Program-made: the position numbers and the translations under genes
Assembly (NCBI GenBank): GCA_001949185.1
Contig: BDGG01000001.1
Location: forward strand, 7,266,149-7,330,148
From: Ramazzottius varieornatus
Taxonomy: Eukaryota > Tardigrada > Eutardigrada > Parachela > Ramazzottiidae
Reading direction: 5' to 3'
DNA length: 64,000 nucleotides
Shown: one piece after another, positions 12,361 through 23,900 of the stretch
Layout of the letters: the number at the start of each line of letters is the position of its first letter
Numbering within the stretch: the stretch's first letter is position 1
The notes under the pieces: model-generated
Told to the model about the DNA's origin: nothing
Database searches by the model: none
The model's input: only the letters and a program-made list of their open reading frames with translations

Positions 12361-13319
12361 TATCTAAAGTGCGCAGACAGAAAATATTTCGAATGGTACC
12401 AAATAAATTGATCATGAGATCGGAAGAGCCAGACCTACATCGGATAATGATGGGATAGATTGGGAGAACAATTGAAATCTGTCCATCCGGTTATTCACCC
12501 GAGAACTATTTCATAGCCTGAATCGCGAAGAACGTTGACACGGCTATCACGGAATGGAATCGGCTATCAAGTGCCTGAAATAAACAGACATTAAACAATG
12601 CGAACTCGAACAATCCCTTCGTAACTCCCCATATTGTATCACATCATATCCACACAGAGCAGAACAATCTTGGAGATCGAATTGGCCGAGTTCTCACCTT
12701 TAAGTTGAACGACAGAGATGTTTTCTGACCTAGACCCTCTGCCTAGACGTTGAAGTTGAACAAGACTGTAGAGTGGACGAGTCTGCTGTTCAGCTCCCAA
12801 CTTCCGGTGACATTCTTGGTCGAGCGAAGGTACGCGCGTTCGGTGAATCCGCCTACTTTTTCTCCGGAACGAAACAAGATGCTGTATGTTTGCGCGAAGA
12901 GAACTGGGAAGACTGAGTGGGAAGAAAGTCAAGAAGGAATTCGAAAAATGAAAATCGCAACAAAGTGGATACGCCCACTGCATAGCTGCACCACTGCGTT
13001 GAGACAGTCAGCTATGAGGAACAGGATGCTGGTCTGTGGTTGATCAATCGATTGATCAATTATGGTGCACGATTCGCACTTGCGCAGGTGACACCCGGGC
13101 CCGTTTGGTGCGCATGAGCACCGGAAACTCAAAATAATTCGAAAAACGGACTTCACTTGAGTGAACTTGGTGAAGTTTAGTATTTTCCAGTATATTTGCG
13201 GAGGAAAGAAGTCTCGAATCTCTATCTATCTCGGTATCTCGGATCGTCCCTCATGTTTGCTTTCTTTGCAGATTAGCGTGCCTCATACGCGGCGGAAGGA
13301 CCTTCTCACAGGTGAAACC
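12361..13319. other. Intergenic region between divergent SLC12A9 and PLPP6
   Basis: Shared upstream region of two genes transcribed apart. No coding sequence is supported. A perfect short palindrome TGATCAATCGATTGATCA lies near 13041. A pyrimidine tract ending TTCTTTGCAG at about 13271 looks like a splice acceptor, so PLPP6 may have a non-coding first exon upstream. Confidence 0.4.
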
Positions 13320-14328
13320 ATGTCGAAGCGTCGGACGCCTGTGCTTGCTGACGGGGCAGAGAACTCCACATTATCATCTTCCCCGACACCACCTGCTGAA
13401 AAATCTCCCTCGACGCCAGCAAGATTCGCATCGCTCGCAGACAAAGACTACAGGTTATCCAAATTTCTCGCAATATGTGGAAGTCATAGCCAGCGGCTTC
13501 CTTTTCACCTGTCAGTCCTACGGTACGTTTGCAAGCTCCTTGAATATTCCGGGCACGGCGTTCCTTGGTTTATCCTCGCTATTGCCAAAGTGTCAGTCGC
13601 GATTCGTCCCGACCACATTGAATTCTGGTCTAACATGATCCTGGGTAAGCATTGCACGCATAACTTACATGCGCGTAGCGACAGAAATTGTTCCGCAATG
13701 AATATTGGTTTTCATTCGGGAGCTCGGCAAACAGACTCGACAAGGAAGTTTTCCTAAGCGGCGCATGTTTTCAGTGATGTTGGCCGAAAGCGTACGTCAC
13801 TTGGAAAACGACCTGGTCGAGTTCGTTTGCCGAGCTCCCATTTATCGTTTCCGTTGCATAATAATTGTTCACAGCGCTCAGCTTGGAGCTTTGGACCGTC
13901 GCCATAATCAAAGCCATCATTCGCCGACCACGTCCCGTCTACTCTCCGCAAGTTGGGACTCTTCCCTACAATCCGGATAAATATTCCTTCCCGTCGGGAC
14001 ATTCAAGTCGCGCCGTGATGGAAGCCGTTTTGTGGTGCAGTGCGGGCTTCACAGGTCTCACGAGCAAAGTAAGACTGAGCTCGCCAAAAAGTTATCCTTC
14101 AGAATTCCCGTATTCGCAAGATGTTCTGTTTCTTAGTTCCTCATGGTTCTGTGGGGCGCGTCCGTCTGCCTGTCGAGAATAATCCTTGGAAGGCACTACT
14201 TTTCGGACGTCTGCGCTGGAACAGTACTGGGGATCTTTTTAGGTTGGGTGCAACTGAATATCGTATGGATGGATCTTCCGTTGTGTCGTTGGCTTCTGTC
14301 CCCAATACACAACACAATATCCATGTGA
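13320..14328 (+). CDS. PLPP6: Polyisoprenoid diphosphate/phospholipid phosphatase (PAP2 family, PLPP6-like)
   Basis: Exons 13320-13644, 13875-14068 and 14137-14328 join in phase to 236 residues. All three PAP2 catalytic motifs are present: K-x6-RP at K121/R128-P129 (KAIIRRPRP), PSGH at 148-151 and SRIILGRHYFSD at 186-197, with the catalytic His pair H151/H193 and Asp197. The segment LEYSGHGVPWF is characteristic of PLPP6 (PPAPDC2), an ER and nuclear membrane enzyme that removes a phosphate from polyisoprenyl diphosphates and presqualene diphosphate. The N-terminus (residues 1-45) is Ser/Thr/Pro-rich and likely cytosolic. The start sits in an ACCATG context. Intron 1 contains a complete copy of palindromic repeat A. 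The gene is slightly shorter than vertebrate PLPP6 but appears intact. Confidence 0.93.
13718..13839. repeat. Palindromic repeat family A, best copy, in PLPP6 intron 1
   Basis: Near-complete 122-bp palindrome. The left end GGGAGCTCGGCAAAC pairs exactly with the right end GTTTGCCGAGCTCCC. Inner arms pair through ACTCGACAAGGAAGTTTTCC against GGAAAACGACCTGGTCGAGT, and through a GGCGCATG/CGTACGTC block around a short loop at about 13775-13790. It can fold into one long hairpin, as expected for a MITE. It is used here as the reference copy of the family. Confidence 0.7.
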
Positions 14329-14774
14329 AGGAGCACAGCTTTTCGTGAAGGATATTCAGTTGGGCGGATTTTTTTCGTGTTTATTTGGTGTCTGTGATGA
14401 ATTTTCATCTTTTTTATGACCGAAGTGCCAAATTACATTTCAGAACGCGTTTCGACTTTCTTCCGCACGCGTGCTGGACCATAGTACATAATCGAGTGTT
14501 TCTTCTGAATCAATGTGAGCTAAGCAAAGGTTGTTTGTTTTATGTGCAGGTTTTGAAGAAATTGGTAACATCAAAAAAGCCACATAAAGGTACAGGATAA
14601 TGATCAAGAGTGGACACTGTAAGTAGGGCTAACGACGACATCTTCTAAGTACACAGAAGACTTCCCTGATCATGCTGAAATGACCAAGGGTGCGAAGAAA
14701 ATTCGAATCATGACAATTTACCTAAAGAAGAGCAGTTATCCCCAAAAATACGCCAACTAAAACAGCGAGGACTT
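14329..14774. other. Intergenic region between convergent PLPP6 and RGG gene
   Basis: AT-rich 3' UTR-like sequence. Short open frames (for example 14385-14600) lack coding character. No gene seen. Confidence 0.45.
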
Positions 14775-15924
14775 CTAAGACATGGCCACATCTCCACTCC
14801 TATCAGTAGACTTTCCGTCTTGTCCTTGCCGATATTCATCCAGCTGCAAGAAAGTAAACCATGAGAATAATCCAGAAAAACCTACCGAACAAAAGAGCGA
14901 AGTACAAAGTTAATATAAAATGGGAGCCCAACAAACAAACTCGACAAGATCGTTTTCCCAAGTGACGCACGTTCTCGGTGAAATTGGCTGTGCGCGTGCG
15001 CCACTGCGAAAAATGACCTTGTCGAGTTTAGCAAAAGGACGTTTGAAGGTCAAAAAATACTTACATCACGGTCGAGATCTTGTTGGTTCAAGTCCTGGTT
15101 CCGCGAAGAGCCACGGTTGTTACGACCACCGCGACGATTTCCTCGTGAATTTCCTCGAGCTTGGTAAGTATTACTGTGAAACACAACAATCACCAGCAAC
15201 TCGAACAAAACTTTTAAAAGATGTTTTGGAAAACTTACTATCGTCCTCGGTAGCGGCCACCATAGCCATGGAATGCGAAAGGCTGATAATACGTCGAGGA
15301 GGAGTAATTGCCGAAACCTCCTCGCGGTCTGGAATATCCATAGTACGAATACGGAGCGGTGTAGCCCCTGTTTGCGCCCGAGTAGTTGTTGTAGTAGCTG
15401 TTGCTCACACCTCGACTTGAGCTTCCTCTGTCTGAAGAGCAACGAATAGAGCAGAATGATCTGATGAACAAGAAAATATTCGAAATTGAATTCTGGGTAT
15501 TTACAGTAATTTTGGTAACCATTTTGGTACCGTCCTCTGGAGCGTCCCGCAGCGACTTGTCCATTCTGATACGAAGCCTGATCAGTCCTCCACGGGTTGT
15601 AGGGTTGTCCAAGGCGCTTAAGGACATGTGGACGATTGTACTCGTCAAAGCCAACCTCGTCTTCCGCATCGAGGCCATTGTAACGTCGCGGACCAAGACG
15701 ATCTTGCAGACCATTCCGTCCTGCACGAACGCGCTGTGTATACCTGGCTTCTGCTTCAGCTTCTGCGTCGTCGTAGGTGAAGTTGAATCTACAAAGGAGG
15801 AAAATTCGAGACGGGTAAAGCTGACGAAAGTAAAACAATCTTACCGATCGCTCAAATGTTTGCCTGTACCACCAACCAGCACCACTTGATCTGGAATGGT
15901 CACGTTCGCTCCTAACGAAGACAT
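14775..15924 (-). CDS. RGG/Tyr-rich RNA-binding protein with ALYREF/CHTOP-like C-terminus
   Basis: Minus-strand exons 15924-15845, 15788-15505, 15431-15239, 15173-15065 and 14843-14775 join in phase to 244 residues. The N-terminal 26 residues (MSSLGANVTIPDQVV...) are followed by an Ala/Glu stretch and a charged segment with RLGPRRYNGLDAEDEVGFDE. The centre is low complexity, rich in Tyr, Gly, Arg, Ser and Asn with RGR, RGG and GRGRY-type repeats. The end is NQQDLDRDLDEYRQGQDG. The L-D-x-x-L-D-x-Y pattern resembles the UAP56-interacting/FoP-duplication motif of mRNA export adaptors such as ALYREF and CHTOP. No RRM is visible, which argues against ALYREF itself. A nuclear mRNP role is inferred from the motif and RGG content. 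A further 5' exon is possible. Confidence 0.72.
14922..15045. repeat. Palindromic repeat family A in the RGG gene intron
   Basis: Left arm AACTCGACAAGATCGTTTTC...GACGCACG pairs with right arm GCGTGCGCCACTGCG...GACCTTGTCGAGTTT. It begins with GGGAGCC like the copy at 13718. Confidence 0.65.
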
Positions 15925-16423
15925 GGTCCACCACCGCAAACTTCAGAAAGTAGGTTTCAGTGCTCCCACCTGCTCATTCGACTGTGTAAAAAAATATTCG
16001 TCAGTGAAGGAAAAGAGAAACAGCCATTCTAGTCGGAGATATCTTCTGTTTCGATCTCGAACTATCAGCCATACCTTCTTCAAAGTCGTTATTATCCTCA
16101 CTCCGCGCTTCCTGAAATTGTCGTCGTGCCAAGGGCTGAACCCGAGCACCACATCCGGTCGGCGCAAGACTCGAAGAATCCCTCGTCAAAAATGGAGCAA
16201 TAAGAATTATACCCAAGGGGACTCTGAATTGCAAACTCATCTGAGGAAGCTCGAGCTCCAGACAGCACGATCCTTTTTTAGGATGATTCCCCAACTTTTT
16301 TCTGGTTTTTCCGATTTTTTTAGTTTTTGCTGAATCATGACTTTGTGTCTGATCAATCAAATTCGTACGAATCGACTGGCGAAAACAGCTAGCTGATTAA
16401 CAAAGAACTGATTACTCTCAGGA
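15925..16423. other. Region upstream of the RGG gene, no gene seen
   Basis: Presumed promoter and 5' UTR of the RGG gene. Overlapping open frames on both strands (15896-16333 +, 16001-16360 -) have no recognisable content. Confidence 0.4.
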
Positions 16424-18750
16424 GGGGATTGGCACTGTCCTCCCGTCTTGATTCAGAAACTGAGACGGTAGAAAGGTAGAAGAGAGTTTCCTCCATCAAC
16501 TAAGACAGGCGGAATCGGCGGAAGAAAGTCCTAGAAGACACAGCAGCAAGCGGAATTCACGTAAGAATCTGGGCGGTACACGGCTGGTTTATCAGACCGG
16601 TTCGATCTGTAACAAAATTTAAGACAAAAGTATCAAGGAAGATAAGTTTTACAGAAGCGATATCTTTCGTAAAAGTTGATGGAAGCACAAAGGAGCCTTA
16701 CACCAACCGCATTTGAGAAGCAGAGAGCGCTTACGATTATCACGATCACAATGGCCAGTAAGTCCGTCAAAACAGTATTCGGTAGGGTTCAGATACGTGA
16801 AGGACTTGTCATTGCATCCTGATAAGGGCCAAGCATCAGGTTCTCGAACCTGGGAGAAGTAAACTGTGGGTAGATCAAAGAGTGAAGCTGAAGAATTACG
16901 TCTCGGTGGTGGAATTGAACCGGCTGATCATTCATAAATATCCAGTTGGAAATCTTTCGCTAGTATCCCTTGTACCTGCGGAAACAGAGAACATCGAGTG
17001 GCTGGATTTGACCGGTTACTTTGGGCGGAATTTTTATCTTCACGTACTCGAGCTCTCCGGGTCCACAGCGTCTTGATCAGCAAACGTCGGCGAAAAATCG
17101 GCTAGAAATATACAGTGATATTCATATGCGGGAAGAAAACTTTCTCGCACCATTCGATGAACAGTTGCTTAGTCATCTTGCCGGAAGTCAAAGCGGTGGC
17201 ATGCAGATTGCTAGCCTTAAACATGGTTCGTTTCACGATCGGCCCAAAGACACCCTTGTCTTCTTACAGCGTGAGGAAAAGAACTGGGAGAAACTTTCGA
17301 GTACCTGGAGACACGCACATCATTACCGTATAGCTGTGGATCATCGAGTTCTCTGACGGGGTGAGTACCAAAACATGCGTTGTGCCGACAAAATCCAGAG
17401 TTCGACCTGGACGAATCTCATATTCGAAGGCTGATTGGTCTGCGTTCCATAGATAGTCCATTCGATAGGCTTGAATGCGTGATCTAACTAGAGCAACACA
17501 TTCATCCGCACTTTTCTTCCTTTCCGGTTCTTCTTTGAGGTACTTTTCAGTCACGAACTTCGTGATGTTCCTTTTGGAAATGCCATAGTGTCTGCAAGAG
17601 AGAACAACAGGATGATACTTCGCTTGATAGTGTCCGTACTTGTTTCTCGACTTACACATACCGTTTGAATTTCGCAACTCACCGAGACGAAGCCGTAAAG
17701 CCAACCAGACCGATTTCTCGGTTTGCTGAGTTTGTTCATCGCTGGATTTCCATGTCTTTTATGACAGGAGGTTACTGCTTAGCGATTAAGAACTGTTTTC
17801 CCGTTTCCAAACGTATCGCTTTCAGCTTGTCGATTCGTGAGCCTCCTTCGGCTAACTGTCGCTTCCATTCGGTCAGCTGACGTATACTGGTGACCTTAAA
17901 TTTCGTCTGGACGCTGGACAGACTGCAACGCTTCTTGTAGTCAACGTCGGCTGCTTGGTCAAATGGAACACTGGGATCTGTCATTCTAGGAAAGAAAAGC
18001 TCGTGCGACGAGGACTCAGTTTCGTTGGATGGAGGTTTATAGTTCGTAGTTCGTAAGGCGGTCGTCTGCGGTAGCCTTGAAATCATCTCCGGTATGACCA
18101 TTCAACAGGTTGGTTTCAGCAATGGACTTTTCCGACTCATCGAATGTCGGCAAGTTATTCGGCCCCTCGTATTGCAAGTCCTCCTCGGTAATCAACACTG
18201 GACAGCCGCCCTGGCTGATATGAGTGTCCAGAAATCCTAAAAGAACAAAATCAGCCCGTATATTCCACAGTGGGAACATCACCAGTAATAATTAGTACCT
18301 TTGATGAGCGTCTTCAACAACTAATCTGCTGCACTTGAAGTGTCGCTTGACCGGTAGTGCTGTTCGTATTCTGTATCCAGAAGCTTGAGGATGTTCATAA
18401 GATTGACGGAATCCATATCGACACTTGCTCGGGTTAAGAAGGAGCAGAAGATGGAAGAATTTCTACGGTATACGTCAGCAAGCGCACCGTTTCGGTGAAC
18501 ACCAGCTGATTTCACGCGATACAGTGCAGTTTAATCAATCAAAACGCCAATCATCCATCAGGTAGTTAAACTTCCTGTTCAACGGAACAGCCATGTACCG
18601 CCCAGATTCTGACGTAAATTCCGCTTGCTGCTGTGTCTTCTAGGATTTTCTTCCGCCGATCCCGCCTGCCTTAGTTGATGGAGGAAACTCTCTTCTACCT
18701 TCCTACCGTCTCAGTTTCTGAATCAAGACGGGAGGACACTGCTAATCCCC
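16424..18750 (-). mobile_element. DNA transposon with 163-bp terminal inverted repeats, decayed
   Basis: The first about 163 bases (16424-16586, GGGGATTGGCACTGTCCTCC...) recur inverted at 18588-18750 with roughly 10 mismatches. The interior carries a broken minus-strand transposase (see 16810-18282). The TIRs begin GGGGATTRGCASTGTCCTCC. No clear target-site duplication was found by eye. The DDE-type transposase with a CENP-B-like DNA-binding segment suggests the pogo/Tc1-like supergroup; family assignment is inference. Confidence 0.85.
16810..18282 (-). pseudogene. Broken DDE transposase
   Basis: Pieces lie in order on the minus strand. At about 17772-18101 there is a helix-turn-helix-like segment (SLSSVQTKFKVTSIRQL, then EGGSRIDKLKAI) as in CENP-B/pogo DNA-binding domains. 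At about 17264-17560 comes the first DDE block, with WNADQSAFEYEIRPGRTLDF. At about 17120-17245 follows TMFKASNLHATALTSGKMTK, after which the frame hits a stop. In a different frame the sequence continues with KIKIPPKVTGQIQPLDVLCF at about 16985-17045, the usual segment after the second catalytic Asp. Frame changes and stops mean it cannot encode a full enzyme as it stands. Confidence 0.75.
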
Positions 18751-18818
18751 CGTCATCACCCTGCCGGTCGGACAATGGTACGACCGACAGGGTATGGCGT
18801 AACTCGTGCTGCCTGCTG

Positions 18819-20013
18819 TAATGATGGGCATTACACGCAGACGATCCGTGTTATGTAAAGTGCAAAGTAGAATAGTGTAATTGTAGAAGTAATTGTAATT
18901 ACATCTTACACTAGTTTACGTTTTACAGATAGAGCGGTTTGTAACGCCTAATGCCCCATTCGTGCTTACGCGTCGACGACAGAAGTCAAAGGCGAGAAGT
19001 CTGCAATCAAGTAATGCGGTTGCCAACGGTTCGCAAATTTCTGACGCAGGCATGATGTTACAACTTTTTCGCCAAGTTTGGACTCTGCACCTTTCCGTAA
19101 AACTGCCTGTCGTTCATACTCCGATGCGGCAGAAACGGAATGTCAGGTCAGGTCATGTCATATGGTGTGGCGTCATGTCACAGACCACAACCTGTCGGAA
19201 GTAGCCGACTGCCTTTGCTCTTTCAAGATTCCTTTCATGTTTTCTTCCTTTTGTCCGAGCCTTCTGATCCTTAGATTCAAGTTCGAAAATGTTGACCGAA
19301 GCTCAAATCATTCGCACTGGAATGAAGTACTGGATGCATCGACGTTGGAAACTTCTGAGACTGGCCGAGACATATACTTCGATTGATTCTATGCAACAGA
19401 TCCTGGGTGAGTACAGAAGGGCTTGTATTATAGGAAGACAGCAAACGCGCCAAAGTGAAAATTCGCCAGAAAAACATTTTCCGCAGGCTGCTCAACGTGA
19501 TTCCCGTAGGTTGCGAAATACGGCGCTAAACGAGAAAGTTAAGCGAAAAACTCAGCAGAAAAAGCTAAGTATTGGGCCGTTCGTACTCAAAAACTCTTGT
19601 TGCAGCCGCAGAACTTTCGCTGCTGGAAGTTGGAATGATGACGTCATCAGAAAAACGTTTTTACTGCCGTTTTTCGCCGACGCGTAAGCACGAATGTGGC
19701 ATAAAAGTGACAAGGAGCGACGACAATAATGAACCAGCTATATCTATGTTTGCATGGAATATAGATCTTAGTAAATTGTCTTCCAGATAAAGATGTAAAT
19801 ACGGTTGCAGAATGACCATACTCAGCAAGTTTCTGACATTATTCCGCGTAAGTCAGCCGAATTTTAGATTTCTGGCGGCAAAATACTCAGAAATACCGTA
19901 GATTCTGGCAGGTAAAAATTGAAAGTATATTTTACATTCACATTACAACTTCCTCTTGGTTGTAATGTCGTGTAAAAGTGTAATTGTAATGTAAAATGTA
20001 ATGCTCATCATTA
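18819..20013. mobile_element. Non-autonomous hAT-type element with perfect 8-bp target duplication
   Basis: The sequence starts TAATGATGGGCATTACA and ends with the inverted form TGTAATGCTCATCATTA. Further inside, GTGTTATGTAAAGTG/GTAATTG-type stretches pair weakly. It is flanked on both sides by GCCTGCTG (18811-18818 and 20014-20021), an exact 8-bp duplication as made by hAT transposases. The 1,195-bp interior shows no transposase. Short open frames at 19289-19687 are not recognised. Confidence 0.8.
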
Positions 20014-20104
20014 GCCTGCTGCGCGATCCGGCAGCCACGCGGCTGGGTAACTAGGTAGGAAGGAGGATGATCACGCAATGTTGAAATCGTGAGGGTGAAT
20101 GGGA

Positions 20105-20345
20105 AGTTTTGTTGACCACCAGCGGTTGACCATTGGTCTTGGTAGATTGACAAAAATTGGCTAGCCGTTGGTCTTGCTGTCTTGACCACTAGTGGTTGAC
20201 CATTGGTCTTTCTAGGTTGAGTACTAGGGGTCGACCATTGGTTTTGCTATGTTTGACCACCGATGCCAGCCATTGGCATTGATATTGACCGCCCAATGGC
20301 AGCTGGTTTATTGGCCCGTCCTTTCTGACTGTTGGTCAATGGGCG
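20105..20345. repeat. Degenerate tandem repeat of a TTGACCATTGG unit
   Basis: About six imperfect units of roughly 30-40 bp around GGTTGACCATTGGTCTT, with ACTAGTGGTTGACC and TTGACCACCGATG variants. The units include short internal inversions (TTGACC/GGTCAA and CCATTGG/CCAATGG). Confidence 0.55.
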
Positions 20346-20379
20346 TGGTAACCGGTCTGGGCTTTTTATTACGTCAGAT

Positions 20380-20465
20380 GTGAATGAACCTTGGTTCCCA
20401 TCCTTTTATATTTCCGCCATAGTATTCGGCTTGCCATAGTTTCACCAATTTAAGGGCTTTAAATC
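20380..20465 (+). repeat. Dispersed 85-bp repeat, left copy
   Basis: GTGAATGAACCTTGGTTCCC, then ATCCTTT-AT-TTTCCGCCATAG and CTTGCCATAGTTT to AGGGCTTTA, recurs in the same orientation at about 26970-27052 with about 85% identity. The two copies bracket the hAT element and the helicase remnant. Confidence 0.65.
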
Positions 20466-20994
20466 GTCCGGAGTGCCCGAATCGTGCCTTATCAGTCACT
20501 ACGAGAGCTCCATGTGTGTGCGGGGGTGGTGATGTAGTTTTTCTGACGGAGAACGTTTTTTGTTACGTTGTGTCATGAGAAAGAGTGGTTCAGCGAAACG
20601 ATGGACGTCTCAGCCTGAAGGAGTGATATGGTACATCATAAAGTCGAGAAATCAATTGAAAGTCGTGGTTGGATTTTTGGGTCAGTGAAACTTTCTGGAT
20701 TTCCTGCGGGTGGTTCTGGAAGGTGATCTGCTTTGATCGCTTCGGTCGTCTCAGTCACTCGGGCTGATACGGTGTTTTGTGTCATTGTTTTTTGAATAAA
20801 ATTCGATGCTGTGTCTGATCTTATTTATTATTCTATTTTTCGTAATCCGAAAAGGGATGGAATGAGTATTTCGCGGTTTCTAGAAGTAATTTCGGTATGT
20901 AATTTCGCATTTTGGTGTGATGTAGAGACAAAACAAGACAGTCTGCTACGTTTTTGTTGGTTTTTTGACCTGATGGTGTAGCTGTAGTGTTTGA

Positions 20995-23900
20995 CAGTCG
21001 TGCGGAGTTTTCGGAAACCAAGCTCAGAGTTCCGCTGAGAGTTTTTGCCTCCCGGCCCGCTCAGTTGACCGCTCAGTCAACTTTCCAGCTGGCATTTTTC
21101 CGCTCAGTCAAGTTCAGTTTGACAAAGCCGCACAATAATCATTTAACTTTCGCGATTTATTCATCAAGGGATAGGATACGTCGACCGAGAAGTGCGGTAA
21201 AGGAGATCAGAATTAACATTACAAAACAATAGCATTTCAAAATTCAGAGCACTGGTTGAGAGTCTACGATCACGTAAAATCTGACCGGAAATACTCAAAA
21301 TTCTTTCAATACCGGCAGTTGTCGCAGTAGCGCATAAAACTTGTTTAGCGATAACTGTAAGTCGCTTGAACATATCTTGATTATCTTCCTTGGCGTAGAA
21401 TTCAAGAGGATTAATCTCATCCCATCTGGAATCCAGATACAGCTGAAACTCAGTTTCGACACTGACTGCCGAAATAGTGTCTCTTTGCGAGGAAACTGAG
21501 GAACGAGGTTCTTTGTCGATGAAGCTAAAGAGCTTCGAACGCTTCACTTTGGATTCTTCGCTTCGGGATTCTGGTGGTGGTCTTGTTAGCTCGACACGTC
21601 GCATCATTTCCAGCACGATGGCTTGTGTTCTGCTCTTCACGGCTTCCGGATTTTCTGCTCCATGAGTAAAACTAAATTTAATAGCCGGGTCCAGAAACGC
21701 TGCTGCCAAAAAAAAGTCGTCGTTCTCAAGCGACGAAAATCTAACATTCAGCTGTTTCAAAAGTTCCTCCGCGTAGCCGTGAAGAGTTAAGAACTGATCA
21801 CCATCGAGGATTCCCTGAAGGAAGATGCGAAGGTTGTATATCAACGGAAGAACTTGGCAAATAGCAGGCACTCCGTTTTGCTGCAGTGTTTCAAAGGATT
21901 CTTGAAAAGGTCTTTTCATTTCAACGAAGTCCTCCAGAATATTTTGGTGCTCGCGACTCAGCCTGTGTTTGGGATCGAGGCCAGCTGCCGTCCAGTCTAA
22001 CTTTATGGCTCGGTCAGCCATGATGAAGTTGCTGTTCCATCGAGTGGCGCAACGTGCTTTCAGTGCCATTCCCAGCTCCTTTTCCACATATTCAGTGCCT
22101 TGAGTTGACTTTTTCAGCTTTGCCACAACCGACGCGAACCTTTCAACTGAGTTGTTTAGCATCTTGCAGTTTTCAACAGGTGTCTTCAGGCAGAGCTGCA
22201 GTGTGTGAGCAACACACCTTACCTAAAACATGGACTCCATATTACAAAAATATATTTGCCGTGAATGTAGAGATACGGATTAAAATGCAACAAATTGAAT
22301 TAATTTTAGAAAGATCAGCCCGAACTACCAAGATTTTTCGGTCTGGCATCAGTTCGTATCAACTTCTCGGCCACTTCTTCTGCCACCGGACTGCTCGTGT
22401 CGAGGTCTTCGGCATCTATCGGCTCCAGTTCAAGCTCCTCGTCACTGTAAATGACCCGATGAAAGACATCTTCCATATCGGTATCTGCAAACACGACAAA
22501 AAAATCACTAGATATAACATCGAACTAAAGTGAATTTATTCTGTAAAATCAACAGCTCTTATTATTTACAGAGAATGCAGTTAAACAGTTTCTTGATTAG
22601 AGTTTGACGACTTACCAAGTTTGTTTGGATCATGGAGGTCGATAAATCCAGGAAACCAATCTTTGAAAGCATTGACAATGTTTGCTCCGTTGTCTGTTCC
22701 AATGTAGCAAACCTTGTTTTTAATTTCAAACTTCGTTAACACCTCCACAGTCAAATCCAATATTTGATCGGCGCTGTAAATTCCACTGAATCTCGGGCAG
22801 GCTAAAAGGACACGTTGGAGCTTGAAATTTTCGTCGATATAATGCGCACTAACTCCGAGGTATCCTCTCTGACGCTTGCTGCTCCAGATATCGCAATTGA
22901 TTGCAATGGCAGTGGCACTCTTCAGAAGGTTCAGTACTTCCGTTTCTAAGTTCTTGTAGGCGCCTGGTGATGGTGTCGCTTTTAGGCCACTAAATAAAAG
23001 TAGTTTATTTGATTATCAGCACAAGTGGAACGTATGTGATAATGAAGTAATGATTTCCAATTTTATCTTGTTGAAAAATACCTTTAGAGCGGAATCCGCT
23101 CCTTTTATCGCTCGGTCAAATGAACAGTGTCCGAGAATGTCAGGGCAAATTAGAGTCTCCACTTGAATCCGAGCTACATTCAGGTCGAGTAAACGTTGCT
23201 TCGGATGATTCCTTGGGTAGGCTGGCTTCTTCGGTTCTAGAAGTCCATCGATTTTCGTTTCTGTCGAGGAATCCTCTTTCTTTGGTCGTTCTGCGATAAA
23301 AGTTACAAAATCCTGCAAAAGAAACGTTCAACCATCAAAGTTGAGATTGGAGCAGTCTGATAAATTTAAATTTCAATAAAGAGATTATGAGAAATCAATC
23401 AACGTATTATAAACATACTGCTTCTTTGTAATGTTCATTAATCACATGATTTTTGAAGTTGCTGTAGCCCTCTTGACTGCATACAACTTTCTCCTTCCGA
23501 CACAGTTTGCAGCGCCCTTTATGTAGAAAAATCTTACGACCGGTCTTTGAGGATAAACGGCCGTGAAGAACTCCTTAGCCACTTTCGCATCTGCAAGCTT
23601 GTTCAGCTCCTTGGCGGTCATTTTCTTCGTGGACTCCACTTCGATTTCTGGAGAATCATCACTGTCGATCACCACCACCGCTTCGCCAGGCATGTCCGTA
23701 TTCCGTGAGGAGCACTAGACTGAAAGGAAGAGTAACACAACCACCAAGAAGGCAAAACAGCTGCTGCGGAAAGCTAATTGTAGGGGAAAAGTGGAAAACC
23801 AAGAACTGTTTAACTATCAGTAGAGCCCGAACTGTGATCAGGCAATCAGCATGGCAGAAGGGCCTACCAATCATAGAACGCTTAGTCACCCCTTATGTGA

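Noticed and set aside
15050-15934. 294-codon open frame on the minus strand across the RGG gene
   Set aside because: It reads through introns and out of the true frame; the spliced five-exon model explains the same sequence better.
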